Assembly: GCA_900469625.1 (NCBI GenBank) | Contig: UBXV01000009.1 | Span: forward strand, 124,001-188,000 | Length of the DNA: 64,000 bases | Direction of reading: 5' to 3' | Source: Hyphomicrobiales bacterium | GTDB lineage: Bacteria > Pseudomonadota > Alphaproteobacteria > Rhizobiales > Rhizobiaceae | Shown here: one piece after another, positions 37,029-45,589 of the stretch | Layout of the letters: each line of letters starts with the position of its first letter | How positions within the stretch are numbered: the stretch's first letter is position 1 | Position numbers and translations under genes: made by a program | The notes under the pieces: generated by a model | The model's input: only the letters and a program-made list of their open reading frames with translations | What the model was told of the DNA's origin: nothing | Database searches by the model: none

Positions 37029-37820
37029 CTACTGCCTGAAATAGACGACCATCGTGAGGTGCCGGTACGCGTCGACGGTCAGCACTTCATGCTTGAAAGC
37101 CTGTGGGGCATCGCCGCCATCGAGCATGGCCTCGATGCCCCGTGCGCAGCTTTCCACGCCCGGCTCGTCGAACCAGCGGCGGAAATCGGGCGACAACCGC
37201 CTCAGCTCGTCAACGAGCTGAAGCATCGCCGGATCGTCGGGCGCGGTCGCCAGATCATAGCGAAACTGCGCCAGCAGCTTCGGCGCCTCGTCTCGCCAGT
37301 GGAGGAGCCGTTGGCGGAACTGCGGATCGGCGAAGATCAACCGCATGATGTTGCGATCCGATCGCGCGCGGCCGGTAAAGGCAAACAGGGCATCGGCAGG
37401 CCCGTTCCACGCGACGACGTCCCAGCGCAGGTTGAAGACATAGGCAGGCCGGGCGGAGAGATCGTCGAGCAATTGCTGGATCAGCGGGCTGACCGATGGC
37501 CACTGATAGGCTTCCGGTGGCGGCGGCCGCCTGTGCGCCAGCAGGAACAGGTGGCTGCACTCGGCATCATCCAGCTTCAACGCCTTCGCCACCTTGAGCA
37601 GAAAACTCTCCGAAACCTGAATATCCCGCCCCTGCTCGAACCAAGTGTACCAGGTGAGCCCGACGCCCGCGAGGGACGCCACTTCCTCACGCCTCAGCCC
37701 CGGGGTGCGGCGGTGGCCGGTGGCCGGCAGGCCCGCGTCGAGGGGAGTGAGTTTCTTGCGGTGGCGCGTCAGGAATGCAGAGAGATCGGCTCGCGTGCGC
37801 GAAAGCGTGCGGTCGGACAT
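37029..37820 (-). CDS. XRE-family regulator with MmyB-like C-terminal domain
   Basis: 263 residues from the ATG at 37818-37820, with AGAGGC upstream; a longer frame crosses the operator region and is rejected. N-terminal Cro/C1 HTH (about 35-95: GLRREEVASLAGVGLTWYTWFEQGRDIQVS) followed by a PAS-like MmyB ligand-binding domain (about 105-255: FNLRWDVVAWNGPADALF). Proteins of this type usually repress a neighbouring dehydrogenase or efflux pump. It is divergent from the DHA2 exporter with 86 bases between starts. Confidence 0.88.
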   Translation of the reverse strand: MSDRTLSRTRADLSAFLTRHRKKLTPLDAGLPATGHRRTPGLRREEVASLAGVGLTWYTWFEQGRDIQVSESFLLKVAKALKLDDAECSHLFLLAHRRPPPPEAYQWPSVSPLIQQLLDDLSARPAYVFNLRWDVVAWNGPADALFAFTGRARSDRNIMRLIFADPQFRQRLLHWRDEAPKLLAQFRYDLATAPDDPAMLQLVDELRRLSPDFRRWFDEPGVESCARGIEAMLDGGDAPQAFKHEVLTVDAYRHLTMVVYFRQ

Positions 37821-37834
37821 GGCTATTGCCTCTG

Positions 37835-37870
37835 GTAACAGGATAATTTCCCATATTGTAACAGGATGAT
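37835..37870. promoter_or_regulatory. Direct-repeat operator between XRE regulator and efflux pump
   Basis: GTAACAGGATAAT (37835-37847) and GTAACAGGATGAT (37858-37870) match at 12 of 13 positions with a 23-base period, so both lie on nearly the same face of the helix. They occupy the middle of the divergent promoter region. Confidence 0.6.
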
Positions 37871-37906
37871 CGCATCTGGAAAGTCTGCCGACAACAAGGA
37901 GGCAAC

Positions 37907-39487
37907 ATGACTTCCCAGTGCGAATTCCACGACACGATTTCCGACAATGCCACAGGCGCGGCCCGGACACGCGCCGCCACGGCCGGCGCCCGAGAATGGC
38001 TCGGGCTCGCCCTCCTGGCGCTGCCGACCATCCTGCTCGGCCTCGATCTGACCCTGCTTCATCTGGCGCTGCCGGCGCTGGCCGCCGACCTGCAGCCGAC
38101 GAGCACCGAGGCGCTCTGGATCATGGATGCCTACGGCTTCATGATCGCCGGTTTCCTCATCACCATGGGAACCCTCGGTGATCGCATCGGACGGCGCAGG
38201 CTGCTGATGATCGGTGCGGCGGCCTTTGCCGTAGCCTCGACGATCGCCGCCTTTTCCACCACCGCCGCGATGCTCATCGCGGCCCGGGCGCTGCTGGGGA
38301 TGGCGGGTGCGACCCTGATGCCCTCGACGCTGGCGCTCATCACCAATATGTTTGCCGATCCACGCCAGCGCGCCCTTGGCTTCGGCATCTGGGCGACGAT
38401 GTTCGCGCTCGGCATGGCGCTCGGCCCCGTCGTCGGCGGAGGACTGCTGGCGCATTTCTGGTGGGGGGCCGCCTTTCTGATCGCCGTGCCCGTCGTCGGA
38501 CTGTTGCTTATCCTGGCGCCCGTGCTTCTGCCGGAATATTGCGCGCCACGGGCCGGCGCGCTGGACCTGGCAAGCGTCGGCCTGTCGCTCGCCGCCATGC
38601 TGCCGGTGATCTATGGCATCAAGCAGATCGCCAAAGGCGGTCTTGGTCCAGATCCGGTGGCGGCGATCGTGGTCGGCCTTGTCTTTGCCGCACTGTTCGT
38701 GCGCCGCCAGCGGCGCCTTGCCGATCCGCTGCTCGACATTTCGCTGTTTGCCGACAGGGCCTTCAGCGTCGCGTTGATCGTGCTCCTCTTCGGCCTCGTT
38801 GCCGTCGGCGGCACGATGCTGCTGGTGACCCAGTATCTGCAACTCGTGGCCGGTTTCTCGCCGCTCGTCGCCGGTCTCTGGATGGGGCCGCCGGCCCTTG
38901 CCATGGTTGCGGCCGGTATTGCCGCACCGCTTATTGCGCGGCGCGTTCGCCCCGGTTTCGTGGTGGCCGGCGCGCTGGGGCTCTCGGTTCCCGGCTATCT
39001 GATGCTGAGCCAGGTGGCCGGTGACGCTTCCGGAGCGATTATCGCCGTCGCCGGATTTTCGCTTGCCTATCTCGGACTTGGCACGATCGCAGCGCTCGGC
39101 ACCGACCTCGTGGTCGGATCGGCGCCGTCCGAAAAGGCAGGTTCGGCCGCGGCGCTCTCCGAAACGGTTCAGGACCTCGGCATCTCGCTCGGCATCGCCA
39201 TACTGGGCAGCCTTGCGACCGCCATCTACCGCGGCGCCATCCTCGACCGCATTCCGGCGGGTCTGAGCGACGACGTCCGGGGGGCGGTCGCCGACAGCCT
39301 GTGGGCCGCCTCTGCGGCCGGCCCGTCCCTGCCGGCCGGGCTGATCATGGAGGCACAGGCGGCGTTCATGGCAGGGTTTTCCAGCGCCGCCATGGTCAGT
39401 GCCGCCGGCGTCTGCATTCTCGCCGTTCTTGCCGCCGTCCTGCTGCGGGAGGTCGGTGTCGTCGGCGACGGTCAGGCGCACGAATGA
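37907..39487 (+). CDS. DHA2-family MFS multidrug efflux transporter
   Basis: 526 residues, about 14 predicted helices. Helix 1 carries LLGLDLTLLHLALPALAADL and the loop after helix 2 WIMDAYGFMIAGFLITMGTLGDRIGRRR, typical of QacA/SmvA/LfrA-type drug-proton antiporters, and motif C-like GMALGPVVGGGLL is present. Expression is probably controlled by the divergent XRE regulator through the direct repeats. Substrates are likely cationic or lipophilic compounds by family, not shown here. Confidence 0.88.
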   Translation: MTSQCEFHDTISDNATGAARTRAATAGAREWLGLALLALPTILLGLDLTLLHLALPALAADLQPTSTEALWIMDAYGFMIAGFLITMGTLGDRIGRRRLLMIGAAAFAVASTIAAFSTTAAMLIAARALLGMAGATLMPSTLALITNMFADPRQRALGFGIWATMFALGMALGPVVGGGLLAHFWWGAAFLIAVPVVGLLLILAPVLLPEYCAPRAGALDLASVGLSLAAMLPVIYGIKQIAKGGLGPDPVAAIVVGLVFAALFVRRQRRLADPLLDISLFADRAFSVALIVLLFGLVAVGGTMLLVTQYLQLVAGFSPLVAGLWMGPPALAMVAAGIAAPLIARRVRPGFVVAGALGLSVPGYLMLSQVAGDASGAIIAVAGFSLAYLGLGTIAALGTDLVVGSAPSEKAGSAAALSETVQDLGISLGIAILGSLATAIYRGAILDRIPAGLSDDVRGAVADSLWAASAAGPSLPAGLIMEAQAAFMAGFSSAAMVSAAGVCILAVLAAVLLREVGVVGDGQAHE

Positions 39488-39521
39488 AACAGGGCCCGCC
39501 GTTAAGCCGGGCGGCGCGGCG

Positions 39522-40145
39522 TCAAACCAGCAGTTCGGAAAAGCTCGCCGCCCGCTCCGCGCCCTGGTCCTCGAGCGGCTCGTAATGCAGACCGACGACG
39601 CCGTTCGCATAGGTCTGCGTGCCAATCAGGCGCAGATCGTACCGTTGCGAAAGCCCGCAAAACCATGAAACGCCCGGTGATGTGACGGGATAGACGAAGA
39701 AGTGGAAGGCGTCGACGAGACCGAGACCGACAACGCTCCGCGCCAGGCTCGCGCCGCCCGAAAGGTGGATGTCGGCGCCCGGCCGCGCCTTCAAATCGCG
39801 AAGGCAGGCGGCCAGTGCCGCGTCGTCGGCGGCAACGACCTGATCGACATTGTGCCACTCTGTCAGCGCCTGCGACCCCGAGCGCGAGAAGACCAGCTTG
39901 CGATAGTCGTGCATGCGCCGCGCCATCTTGCGGTTGGTTTCGGTGCCGACCTCTTCCGACAGGGCCCCCGGCCAATAGGCTGCCATCTCCTCGTAGGTGA
40001 CGCGGCCGACGAGCACGGCGTCATAGGCGGCGTAGAGCCGGTCGATCGCCTGGTACTGGTCGTCGCCGACGGTGCCCATCCAGGCGAGCGGATCGTCGAG
40101 GCGTCCGTTGAGCGTCGTCATCATCTGCAGGACAATCTTGCGCAT
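39522..40145 (-). CDS. RibD C-terminal/dihydrofolate-reductase-like protein
   Basis: 207 residues with the RibD_C/DHFR-like Rossmann fold: LQMMTTLNGRLDD at the start, DAVLVGRVTYEEMAAYWP, and ADIHLSGGASLARSVVGLGLVDAFHFFVYPV. Such stand-alone members are NADPH-dependent reductases of unknown substrate. It is the third gene of ArsR-SRPBCC-RibD, 11 bases after the SRPBCC gene, a combination repeatedly seen in soil bacteria. Confidence 0.85.
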   Translation of the reverse strand: MRKIVLQMMTTLNGRLDDPLAWMGTVGDDQYQAIDRLYAAYDAVLVGRVTYEEMAAYWPGALSEEVGTETNRKMARRMHDYRKLVFSRSGSQALTEWHNVDQVVAADDAALAACLRDLKARPGADIHLSGGASLARSVVGLGLVDAFHFFVYPVTSPGVSWFCGLSQRYDLRLIGTQTYANGVVGLHYEPLEDQGAERAASFSELLV

Positions 40146-40156
40146 GCGAGCCTCCG

Positions 40157-40636
40157 CTATTGGATTTTGCCCTCCACGAGCCGGGCGAGCTGGCCGATGA
40201 CCGTGCCCCAGCCATCGTGGAAGCCCATTTCTTCGTGCATGTTTCGATCAGCATTGCTGCGGTGCATGACGTGGGCGGCATAGTCTGTGCCCTCGGGATG
40301 ATCCTTGAGCGTGATGATCGCCGTCATGAAAGGGTTTTCGGCCGGGCGCCATCCGGCAACCAGCGAATTGGTGAAGACGATGCGCGCGTGGTCATCGACG
40401 GCCAGAAAGCAGGCATCCAGATGCGGCACGAAAGCGCCGCCGCCCTCGCTGATCCGGGTGACGAAGGCGCCGCCCGGCCTCAGATCCATATCGACCACCT
40501 GGCACCGGGCCGGCGCCGGCACCCACCATTGTTCGAAGCGGGCTGGATCGATCCAGGCATGCCAGATCACCGACCGCGGCGCCTTGATCAGGCGCGATAT
40601 CGTCAGGTCGAGATCGGGGTCGGGAGAGCGGATCAT
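40157..40636 (-). CDS. SRPBCC/AHSA1-family protein
   Basis: 159 residues from the ATG at 40634-40636 with AAGGAGA upstream. START-like AHSA1 fold: ISRLIKAPRSVIWHAWIDPARFEQWWVPAP and DMDLRPGGAFVTRI, ending with FHDGWGTVIGQLARLVE. These proteins bind hydrophobic ligands, and ArsR-linked members are often involved in stress or drug responses. Its start is one base after the arsR stop, so it is translationally coupled. Confidence 0.87.
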   Translation of the reverse strand: MIRSPDPDLDLTISRLIKAPRSVIWHAWIDPARFEQWWVPAPARCQVVDMDLRPGGAFVTRISEGGGAFVPHLDACFLAVDDHARIVFTNSLVAGWRPAENPFMTAIITLKDHPEGTDYAAHVMHRSNADRNMHEEMGFHDGWGTVIGQLARLVEGKIQ

Positions 40637-40637
40637 G

Positions 40638-40976
40638 TCATTTCTCCTTGTTTTCTGCAGATGTGACGAACTGCTCCAGCCGATCGGTGCGGCCCTGCCA
40701 GAGCGCACGCTGCGTCGACATCCACGCTTCGATCGCGGCAAAGCGGCTTTCCTCGATGGCGCAGGTGCGCACCCGACCCTGCTTCTGCGTGCGGATCAGG
40801 CCGCTGCCTTCAAGGGCGTGGATGTGCTTCATGAATGATGGCAGGGCCATGTCGAAGGGTGCTGCCAGATCGCTGATGCTGGCGGGACCGCGCCCGAGCC
40901 TTGCCAGCACCGCGCGTCGTGTCGGATCGGCCAGAGCCTGGAAAATGCCGTCGAGTGGATCTGAATACTGTTCCAT
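40638..40976 (-). CDS. ArsR-family transcriptional regulator
   Basis: 112 residues from the ATG at 40974-40976. Winged helix with FQALADPTRRAVLARLGRGPASISDLAAPF and a recognition helix MALPSFMKHIHALEGSGLI. It lacks an ELCVCD-type metal-binding Cys set, so it belongs to the SRPBCC-associated non-metal group. No Shine-Dalgarno is evident; a GTG 15 bases upstream is an alternative start. A perfect dyad directly upstream suggests autorepression of the three-gene operon. Confidence 0.87.
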   Translation of the reverse strand: MEQYSDPLDGIFQALADPTRRAVLARLGRGPASISDLAAPFDMALPSFMKHIHALEGSGLIRTQKQGRVRTCAIEESRFAAIEAWMSTQRALWQGRTDRLEQFVTSAENKEK

Positions 40977-40980
40977 AAGG

Positions 40981-41005
40981 CTAAGTATCACATGGCAACA
41001 CTTAG
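40981..41005 (-). promoter_or_regulatory. Candidate ArsR operator
   Basis: CTAAGT (40981-40986) and ACTTAG (41000-41005) form a perfect 6-bp inverted repeat with a 13-base spacer, four bases upstream of the arsR ATG and overlapping its probable promoter. Confidence 0.4.
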
Positions 41006-41114
41006 TGCAATGGATTAGTATTCAGCTGCAACGATCAGCCGGCAGGGTCGGTCGCTGTCGCGGTGAGGTCGGCGCACAGGGTCCGGCCGGAGCAAAGCGA
41101 TACGCTGCGACGGA

Positions 41115-41636
41115 TCAATGCACATTGCGCCAGGCATCGCCTTCCGCCTCGGCTGCGGCCCTGAGGGCAGCGGGTTCGACGCCCATCAGGCGCAAGGCGC
41201 GCGCGGCGACGCCTCCATCGAGACCGGCGACCTTTGCCACCACATCGGCACCGAGCAACGGCCCTCGACCTGCCCGGTCGGCCGCCAATGCCTGCATCAC
41301 CTCTTCTCCCGAGGGGGCCGCGGCATAGGCACCACGATTGCTGGGCAACGGTGCCTGCGCCTGTGCAAGCTCGGCTGCGATCCTGGGATCGAGGCCGAGT
41401 GGACGAAGCGCCTCGGCGTATTGGCGCTGAATGGCCTGCGGAAGACCGGACGCGTCGACGCCGACGCGCTCGAATGACCGACCCGCCGTCCCGTCCGGCA
41501 GATCGAGAGCGGCCAGCAGGAAGTGCTCCGCTCCAGGAGCACGCTGCTGGTCTTGCAAGGCGTGCCGCTCCGCGCCTTCACAAAGCGCCTTTAGCGTGCC
41601 GATATCGTTGAGACGCTGCTTGATCAGCTTGAACAT
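41115..41636 (-). CDS. Stand-alone Clp N-domain protein
   Basis: 173 residues from the ATG at 41634-41636 with AGGGAG upstream. Two Clp_N-like repeats: the first around 20-75 (GAERHALQDQQRAPGAEHFLLAALDL) and the second around 105-165 (SGEEVMQALAADRAGRGPLLGADVV). There is no AAA+ module, so it is not an unfoldase itself. Stand-alone Clp-N proteins are thought to bind substrates or protect targets, and are often paired with a small HTH protein as here (eight-base gap). Function unknown. Confidence 0.75.
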   Translation of the reverse strand: MFKLIKQRLNDIGTLKALCEGAERHALQDQQRAPGAEHFLLAALDLPDGTAGRSFERVGVDASGLPQAIQRQYAEALRPLGLDPRIAAELAQAQAPLPSNRGAYAAAPSGEEVMQALAADRAGRGPLLGADVVAKVAGLDGGVAARALRLMGVEPAALRAAAEAEGDAWRNVH

Positions 41637-41644
41637 GGAGCTCC

Positions 41645-41863
41645 CTATCGCCTGTTGACCGTGACGAGATCCGACAATCGCTTGTGCGCCGCCTGCTTCG
41701 AGATTCCGAGGCACTGCGCAACCCTTGCCCACGACCACCCCTTTTCCAGCGCCGCCGCGACGGCCTGGCGCTCCAGGCTGTCAGCGAGCCTTCGGAGCGC
41801 CACGACGGCGGCAAGCGTTTCGGCGGGATCTTCGGACGGCTGAAAGGCAGCAGGATCAATCAT
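41645..41863 (-). CDS. Small HTH regulator paired with Clp-N protein
   Basis: 72 residues from the ATG at 41861-41863. N-terminal helix (ETLAAVVALRRLADSLERQAV) likely for dimerisation; C-terminal HTH about 45-66 (WSWARVAQCLGISKQAAHKRL). Its start codon is the outer edge of a perfect 12-bp palindrome, so autoregulation is very likely. A longer frame reads through the operators and is rejected. Confidence 0.75.
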   Translation of the reverse strand: MIDPAAFQPSEDPAETLAAVVALRRLADSLERQAVAAALEKGWSWARVAQCLGISKQAAHKRLSDLVTVNRR

Positions 41864-41888
41864 ATCGTCAACGTTAGTTGACGATATG
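41861..41888. promoter_or_regulatory. Palindromic operator over the HTH gene start
   Basis: CATATCGTCAAC (41861-41872), GTTA, GTTGACGATATG (41877-41888): a perfect 12-bp inverted repeat whose left end is the start codon. The core is GTCAAC-N4-GTTGAC. Confidence 0.65.
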
Positions 41889-41894
41889 CGCGCC

Positions 41895-41910
41895 GTCAAC
41901 TCAGGTTGAC
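41895..41910. promoter_or_regulatory. Second GTCAAC-N4-GTTGAC operator
   Basis: GTCAAC (41895-41900), TCAG, GTTGAC (41905-41910): the same half-sites and the same 4-base spacer as the first site, centred 28 bases away. Confidence 0.6.
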
Positions 41911-42018
41911 AAGCCGACGACGTGCGCCAATGAACGCACGACGTCGCGGCCCGCAACATTCAGCTGGCGTCACGCCCGTGGTTCATCCAGAGGCCTCCTC
42001 GACAGGCTGATCCGAACG

Positions 42019-43161
42019 TCACGCCTTGCTGACGTCGCGCAACATGGCGATGACGACGTGGTCGAGCTCCTCGTTGCTCGGCAGGGGTTCAGCCGAAAGC
42101 CGCACGATGACGGTTTCGGTGGCTGGGTCGATCCACAGCCATTGGCCGTGAATGCCGATGCCAGCCACAACGCCGTGCCCATCCTCATAAAAATAGGAGC
42201 GGTAGCTGCCGCCGTCGAAGAGGTAAGCCTGGTCCCCATCGGCCCAGATCTGGCGATCGCCGCCGCGCCATAGCGCGGCAACGCGGTCGGCGGAAACAAC
42301 GCCGAGACCGCCGAGGCGCAGCATTTCGCCGACCCGCGCAAGATCGCGTGCCGTTGCCGACATGCCACCCCCGGCCCGCGCCGTGCCGGCGCGATCAACC
42401 GTGATGTGGGCGTCGGAATGGGCGCCGATCGGCAGCCAGATCATGTCGCGAACGAGGTCTGCGAAGCGGGAACCGGTGATCACTTCCAGCAGGATGCCGG
42501 CAAGGTCGGTGTTGATGGAGTGGTAGGAATGGCAGGTCCCGTGCGCGTGGGCCGCCTTCTCTATGCTGGCCAGGAAAGGCCGCAGATCGGGCGCTGTCTC
42601 GCCCGGCTTTTCCGGGTTCCAAAGCATGGCGCGGCGATAGCGATCGAAGGCACCGCTGGTATCGAGAAAATCGTCGGTGAACTGGACGCTGACCTGCATA
42701 TCGAACAGGTGCCGAAGGCTGACATCGCCATAGGCGGAGCCGATCATATCGGGCATGTGGTCGCCGACCAGATCGTCGAAAGAGAACTTGCCCTGTTCGG
42801 CAAGGATTTCGGCGATCAGCCCGGTGATCGATTTGGTGATCGAGAACAGGAGGTGTGGCTGGGCGGGATCGTAGTGGGGGGCATACCACTCCGCCTCGAT
42901 CACGCCCTTGCGCATCACGACAAAGGCGTCGGTGGAGTTTTGTGTCAGGAATTCCGGCAGCGTCACCATCGCTCCTGAGAGCGACTGAACCGGAAGGGTG
43001 GCCAAAGCCCCGAGATCGCGGGGCGCTGTTTCAGCCTGGCGCCTGGAGGCGATGATGGCGGACGGGACCAATTCGCAGGCATTGTGAAACGCCCATTGCG
43101 AATAGGGCAAGGTACGCCAATTGCTCAGCGTGACATCGCGACGATTGAATGGCTGCGTCAT
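42019..43161 (-). CDS. Serine hydrolase, class C beta-lactamase/esterase fold
   Basis: 380 residues, no signal peptide, so cytoplasmic. The SxxK nucleophile is Ser107-Lys110 (LLFSITKSITGL), with a Tyr-containing SYHSINTD in place of the YxN box and HGQWLWID in the region of the third motif. Members of this PF00144 group are mainly esterases or amide/6-aminohexanoate-oligomer hydrolases. Its position downstream of an aminotransferase operon suggests hydrolysis of an amide or ester substrate of the same pathway, but this is inference. 109 bases separate it from the aminotransferase. Confidence 0.83.
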   Translation of the reverse strand: MTQPFNRRDVTLSNWRTLPYSQWAFHNACELVPSAIIASRRQAETAPRDLGALATLPVQSLSGAMVTLPEFLTQNSTDAFVVMRKGVIEAEWYAPHYDPAQPHLLFSITKSITGLIAEILAEQGKFSFDDLVGDHMPDMIGSAYGDVSLRHLFDMQVSVQFTDDFLDTSGAFDRYRRAMLWNPEKPGETAPDLRPFLASIEKAAHAHGTCHSYHSINTDLAGILLEVITGSRFADLVRDMIWLPIGAHSDAHITVDRAGTARAGGGMSATARDLARVGEMLRLGGLGVVSADRVAALWRGGDRQIWADGDQAYLFDGGSYRSYFYEDGHGVVAGIGIHGQWLWIDPATETVIVRLSAEPLPSNEELDHVVIAMLRDVSKA

Positions 43162-43270
43162 TGGATAGGATCTCCACTTGTCATCTGTCAGAACCTTGTC
43201 GGACGGCGATCAGCCCGCTTTGTCGGGGCCGACAGAGATGCGGGCCGGCGCCTGGCCGACCCGCATCAGT

Positions 43271-44644
43271 TCAGGCCTGCAGCTCGGCCAGGGCGCTATC
43301 GAGCGCTTTCGACAGGCGGTCTGCGGCCAGATCGATGGTCGCGCGGTCCCAGGTCAGGGGCGGAGCCATGATGATGGAGCTGCCGACCGCGCGCACCATC
43401 AAGCCATTGGCGATCGCGTAATCGCGCACCTTGGAGCCGGCGATGCCGGACGGCATGTAACGCGCGCGGGTTGCCTTGTCGCTGACGAGTTCGACCGCCG
43501 CCATCAGCCCGACGCTGCGCACTTCGCCGACCAACGGATGGCTGGCGATCCGCTCCTTGAGCACCGTTTCAAGATAGGGGCCGGTATCTTCGCGAACGCG
43601 GTCGATCAGGCCTTCCCGCTCGATGATTTCAAGGTTCTTCAGAGCCACGGCGCAGCAGACCGGGTGAGCCGAATAGGTGTAGCCGTGGAAGAATTCCCCA
43701 CCCTTTTCGACCAGCGTGTTGGCGATCCGGTCGCCCACCAGCAGCGCGGAGAGTGGCTGGTAGCCTGATGTCAGCGCCTTGGCGGTCGTGATGGTATCGG
43801 CCTTGATCCCGAAGGTCTGAGCCGCGAACCAATTGCCGGTGCGGCCGTAGCCGGTGATGACTTCGTCGAGCATCAGCAGCACGTCATACTTGGCGCAGAT
43901 GCGCTGGATTTCCGGCCAATAACTGGCGGGCGGGATCTTGACGCCGCCGGCGCCGAGAATGGGCTCGCCGATAAAGGCCGCGACCTTGTCGGCACCGGCC
44001 GCGAGGATCGCGTCCTCGACGGCACGGGCGGCGCGCAGACCGAAATCGTGATCGCTCTCACCGGCCTTTGCCAGCTCGAACGCATAGGGCGGCATGACGT
44101 GGACGATGTTCGGCACAGCACCATTGAGCTGGTTGTGCATGTCCGGCATGCCGCTGAGCGATGCGCCGGCAATGGTGGAGCCGTGATAGCCGTAGGTACG
44201 GGCGATCACCATGTTCTTCTCCGGCTTGCCTTCGAGCGACCAGAAGTGACGCACAAGGCGCAGAGCCGTATCGTTGGCCTCCGAGCCTGACGTGCCGAAG
44301 AACACCTGGTTCATATTGTCAGGGGCGATTTCCGTCAGTTTGGCGGCCAGCATGACCGGTGCCGGCGTCGAGCACCGGAAAAAGGAATTGTAGAACGGCA
44401 GTTCTTCCATCTGCTGGGCCGCGGCATCGGCCAGTTCCTTGCGCCCGTATCCGACGTTGACGCACCAGAGGCCGGCCATGCCGTCAAGCAGCTCGAGGCC
44501 TTCGGTATCGTAGATATAGGAGCCCTCACCGCGCACGATCATGCGGGCGCCATTGGCACGCAGTTCCTTGTGGTCGGTAAAGGGGTGGAGATGGTGGGTG
44601 TCGGCCTGCTGCAGTTGCTGGCGGGAATAGCCGGTCTTGGTCAT
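43271..44644 (-). CDS. Class III (omega) aminotransferase
   Basis: 457 residues from the ATG at 44642-44644 (AGGA seven bases upstream). PLP fold type I: the cofactor Lys is in TTAKALTSGYQPLSALL (about residue 288), with GTSGSEANDTALRL and LMLDEVITGYGRTG. The HPFTDHKEL and GLWCVNVGYGRKE segments match the SpuC/beta-alanine-pyruvate aminotransferase group, which deaminates terminal amines (putrescine, beta-alanine and similar) using pyruvate. It is a paralogue of the 46542-47960 enzyme. A 138-base gap upstream means it may have its own promoter. Confidence 0.88.
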   Translation of the reverse strand: MTKTGYSRQQLQQADTHHLHPFTDHKELRANGARMIVRGEGSYIYDTEGLELLDGMAGLWCVNVGYGRKELADAAAQQMEELPFYNSFFRCSTPAPVMLAAKLTEIAPDNMNQVFFGTSGSEANDTALRLVRHFWSLEGKPEKNMVIARTYGYHGSTIAGASLSGMPDMHNQLNGAVPNIVHVMPPYAFELAKAGESDHDFGLRAARAVEDAILAAGADKVAAFIGEPILGAGGVKIPPASYWPEIQRICAKYDVLLMLDEVITGYGRTGNWFAAQTFGIKADTITTAKALTSGYQPLSALLVGDRIANTLVEKGGEFFHGYTYSAHPVCCAVALKNLEIIEREGLIDRVREDTGPYLETVLKERIASHPLVGEVRSVGLMAAVELVSDKATRARYMPSGIAGSKVRDYAIANGLMVRAVGSSIIMAPPLTWDRATIDLAADRLSKALDSALAELQA

Positions 44645-44782
44645 CACATTATCCTGATTGCTATCTTTGAAAAATCGGTCGGGAGCGCGCTCAGGAATGG
44701 ACGGGCGGCGAATAGCCGATGCGGGCGCACAGGCGCAGCAGTTCAAAACGCCGGCAGCTTGGCGAAGGAGTTGAGACGGCGA

Positions 44783-45589
44783 TCATGATTGGGCAACGCC
44801 TTGATGGAGGGTTGATGGAAGCGTGTCGGCGATCTGCCGGATAGCTGCAACGCGCGATTGATTTGAGGGGGCCAGACTGCCATCGGCGTGAAGCAGGTTG
44901 TTTTCAAAGCCAACCCGCACCTTGCCTCCTGCTCGCAGCGCCGTCGCCAGGCATTCGGTTTCCCCCTGCCCGAAGGCGCAGACCATCCAATCGGGCGCCT
45001 TGGCCAGATGAGATGCACCCGTCAGGAAGGTGTCGAGATCCGAAGGCGCGCTTTGCTGACCCGACGTATAGCGTCCCAGAACGTAGAGCAGCGAAAGACC
45101 GCTCCCGTCCACGGCACCGGATTGGATCATGCCGCCAAGCCGCTGCAGATCCGCGGCGTCATAGAGAATATGCTGCACGGCGATGCCGGCATGGGCGCAC
45201 CAGGCATAGAACTGCGCGGCACGCATCTCGTCCGCGCTGGTCGGAGCGACCTCACGCAATGCAATCGAAATGGCGGCTGGACGCAGGTCGCGCACGAGCT
45301 GGATCTGCTCGGCTGGCTCATAACGCCCGACCGCTTCGGTCGAGACCTGCACCAGCAAACCCGGCGCCTGTTCGGCGATCATTTCCATGACGCGACGATA
45401 GCGCTCAGCCTCAAGCAAGTGCCCGCCCGCGTCGTCGCGCACATGCACGTGAATTGCACCAGCACCCGCCAGTTGACATGCCCGCGCCGTCTGCGCGATC
45501 TCGCGCGGCGTCATCGGCAGCTGGGGATGGTCAGCCTTGGTGCGGCGGGCGCCCGTTGGAGCCACCATGATCTGTGGCAAGGTCATCAT
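44783..45589 (-). CDS. BKACE beta-keto acid cleavage enzyme (DUF849)
   Basis: 268 residues. BKACE enzymes condense a beta-keto acid with acetyl-CoA (or similar) and cleave it to acetoacetate plus a new acyl-CoA. The metal-binding HVHVR is present (GAGAIHVHVRDDAGGH, about residues 44-59). The family includes 3-keto-5-aminohexanoate and dehydrocarnitine cleavage enzymes. It overlaps the upstream dehydrogenase by ATGA, so the two should be made together: dehydrogenase forms the beta-keto acid, BKACE cleaves it. The true substrate cannot be read from sequence. It is somewhat shorter than many members (about 270-310). Confidence 0.85.
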   Translation of the reverse strand: MMTLPQIMVAPTGARRTKADHPQLPMTPREIAQTARACQLAGAGAIHVHVRDDAGGHLLEAERYRRVMEMIAEQAPGLLVQVSTEAVGRYEPAEQIQLVRDLRPAAISIALREVAPTSADEMRAAQFYAWCAHAGIAVQHILYDAADLQRLGGMIQSGAVDGSGLSLLYVLGRYTSGQQSAPSDLDTFLTGASHLAKAPDWMVCAFGQGETECLATALRAGGKVRVGFENNLLHADGSLAPSNQSRVAAIRQIADTLPSTLHQGVAQS

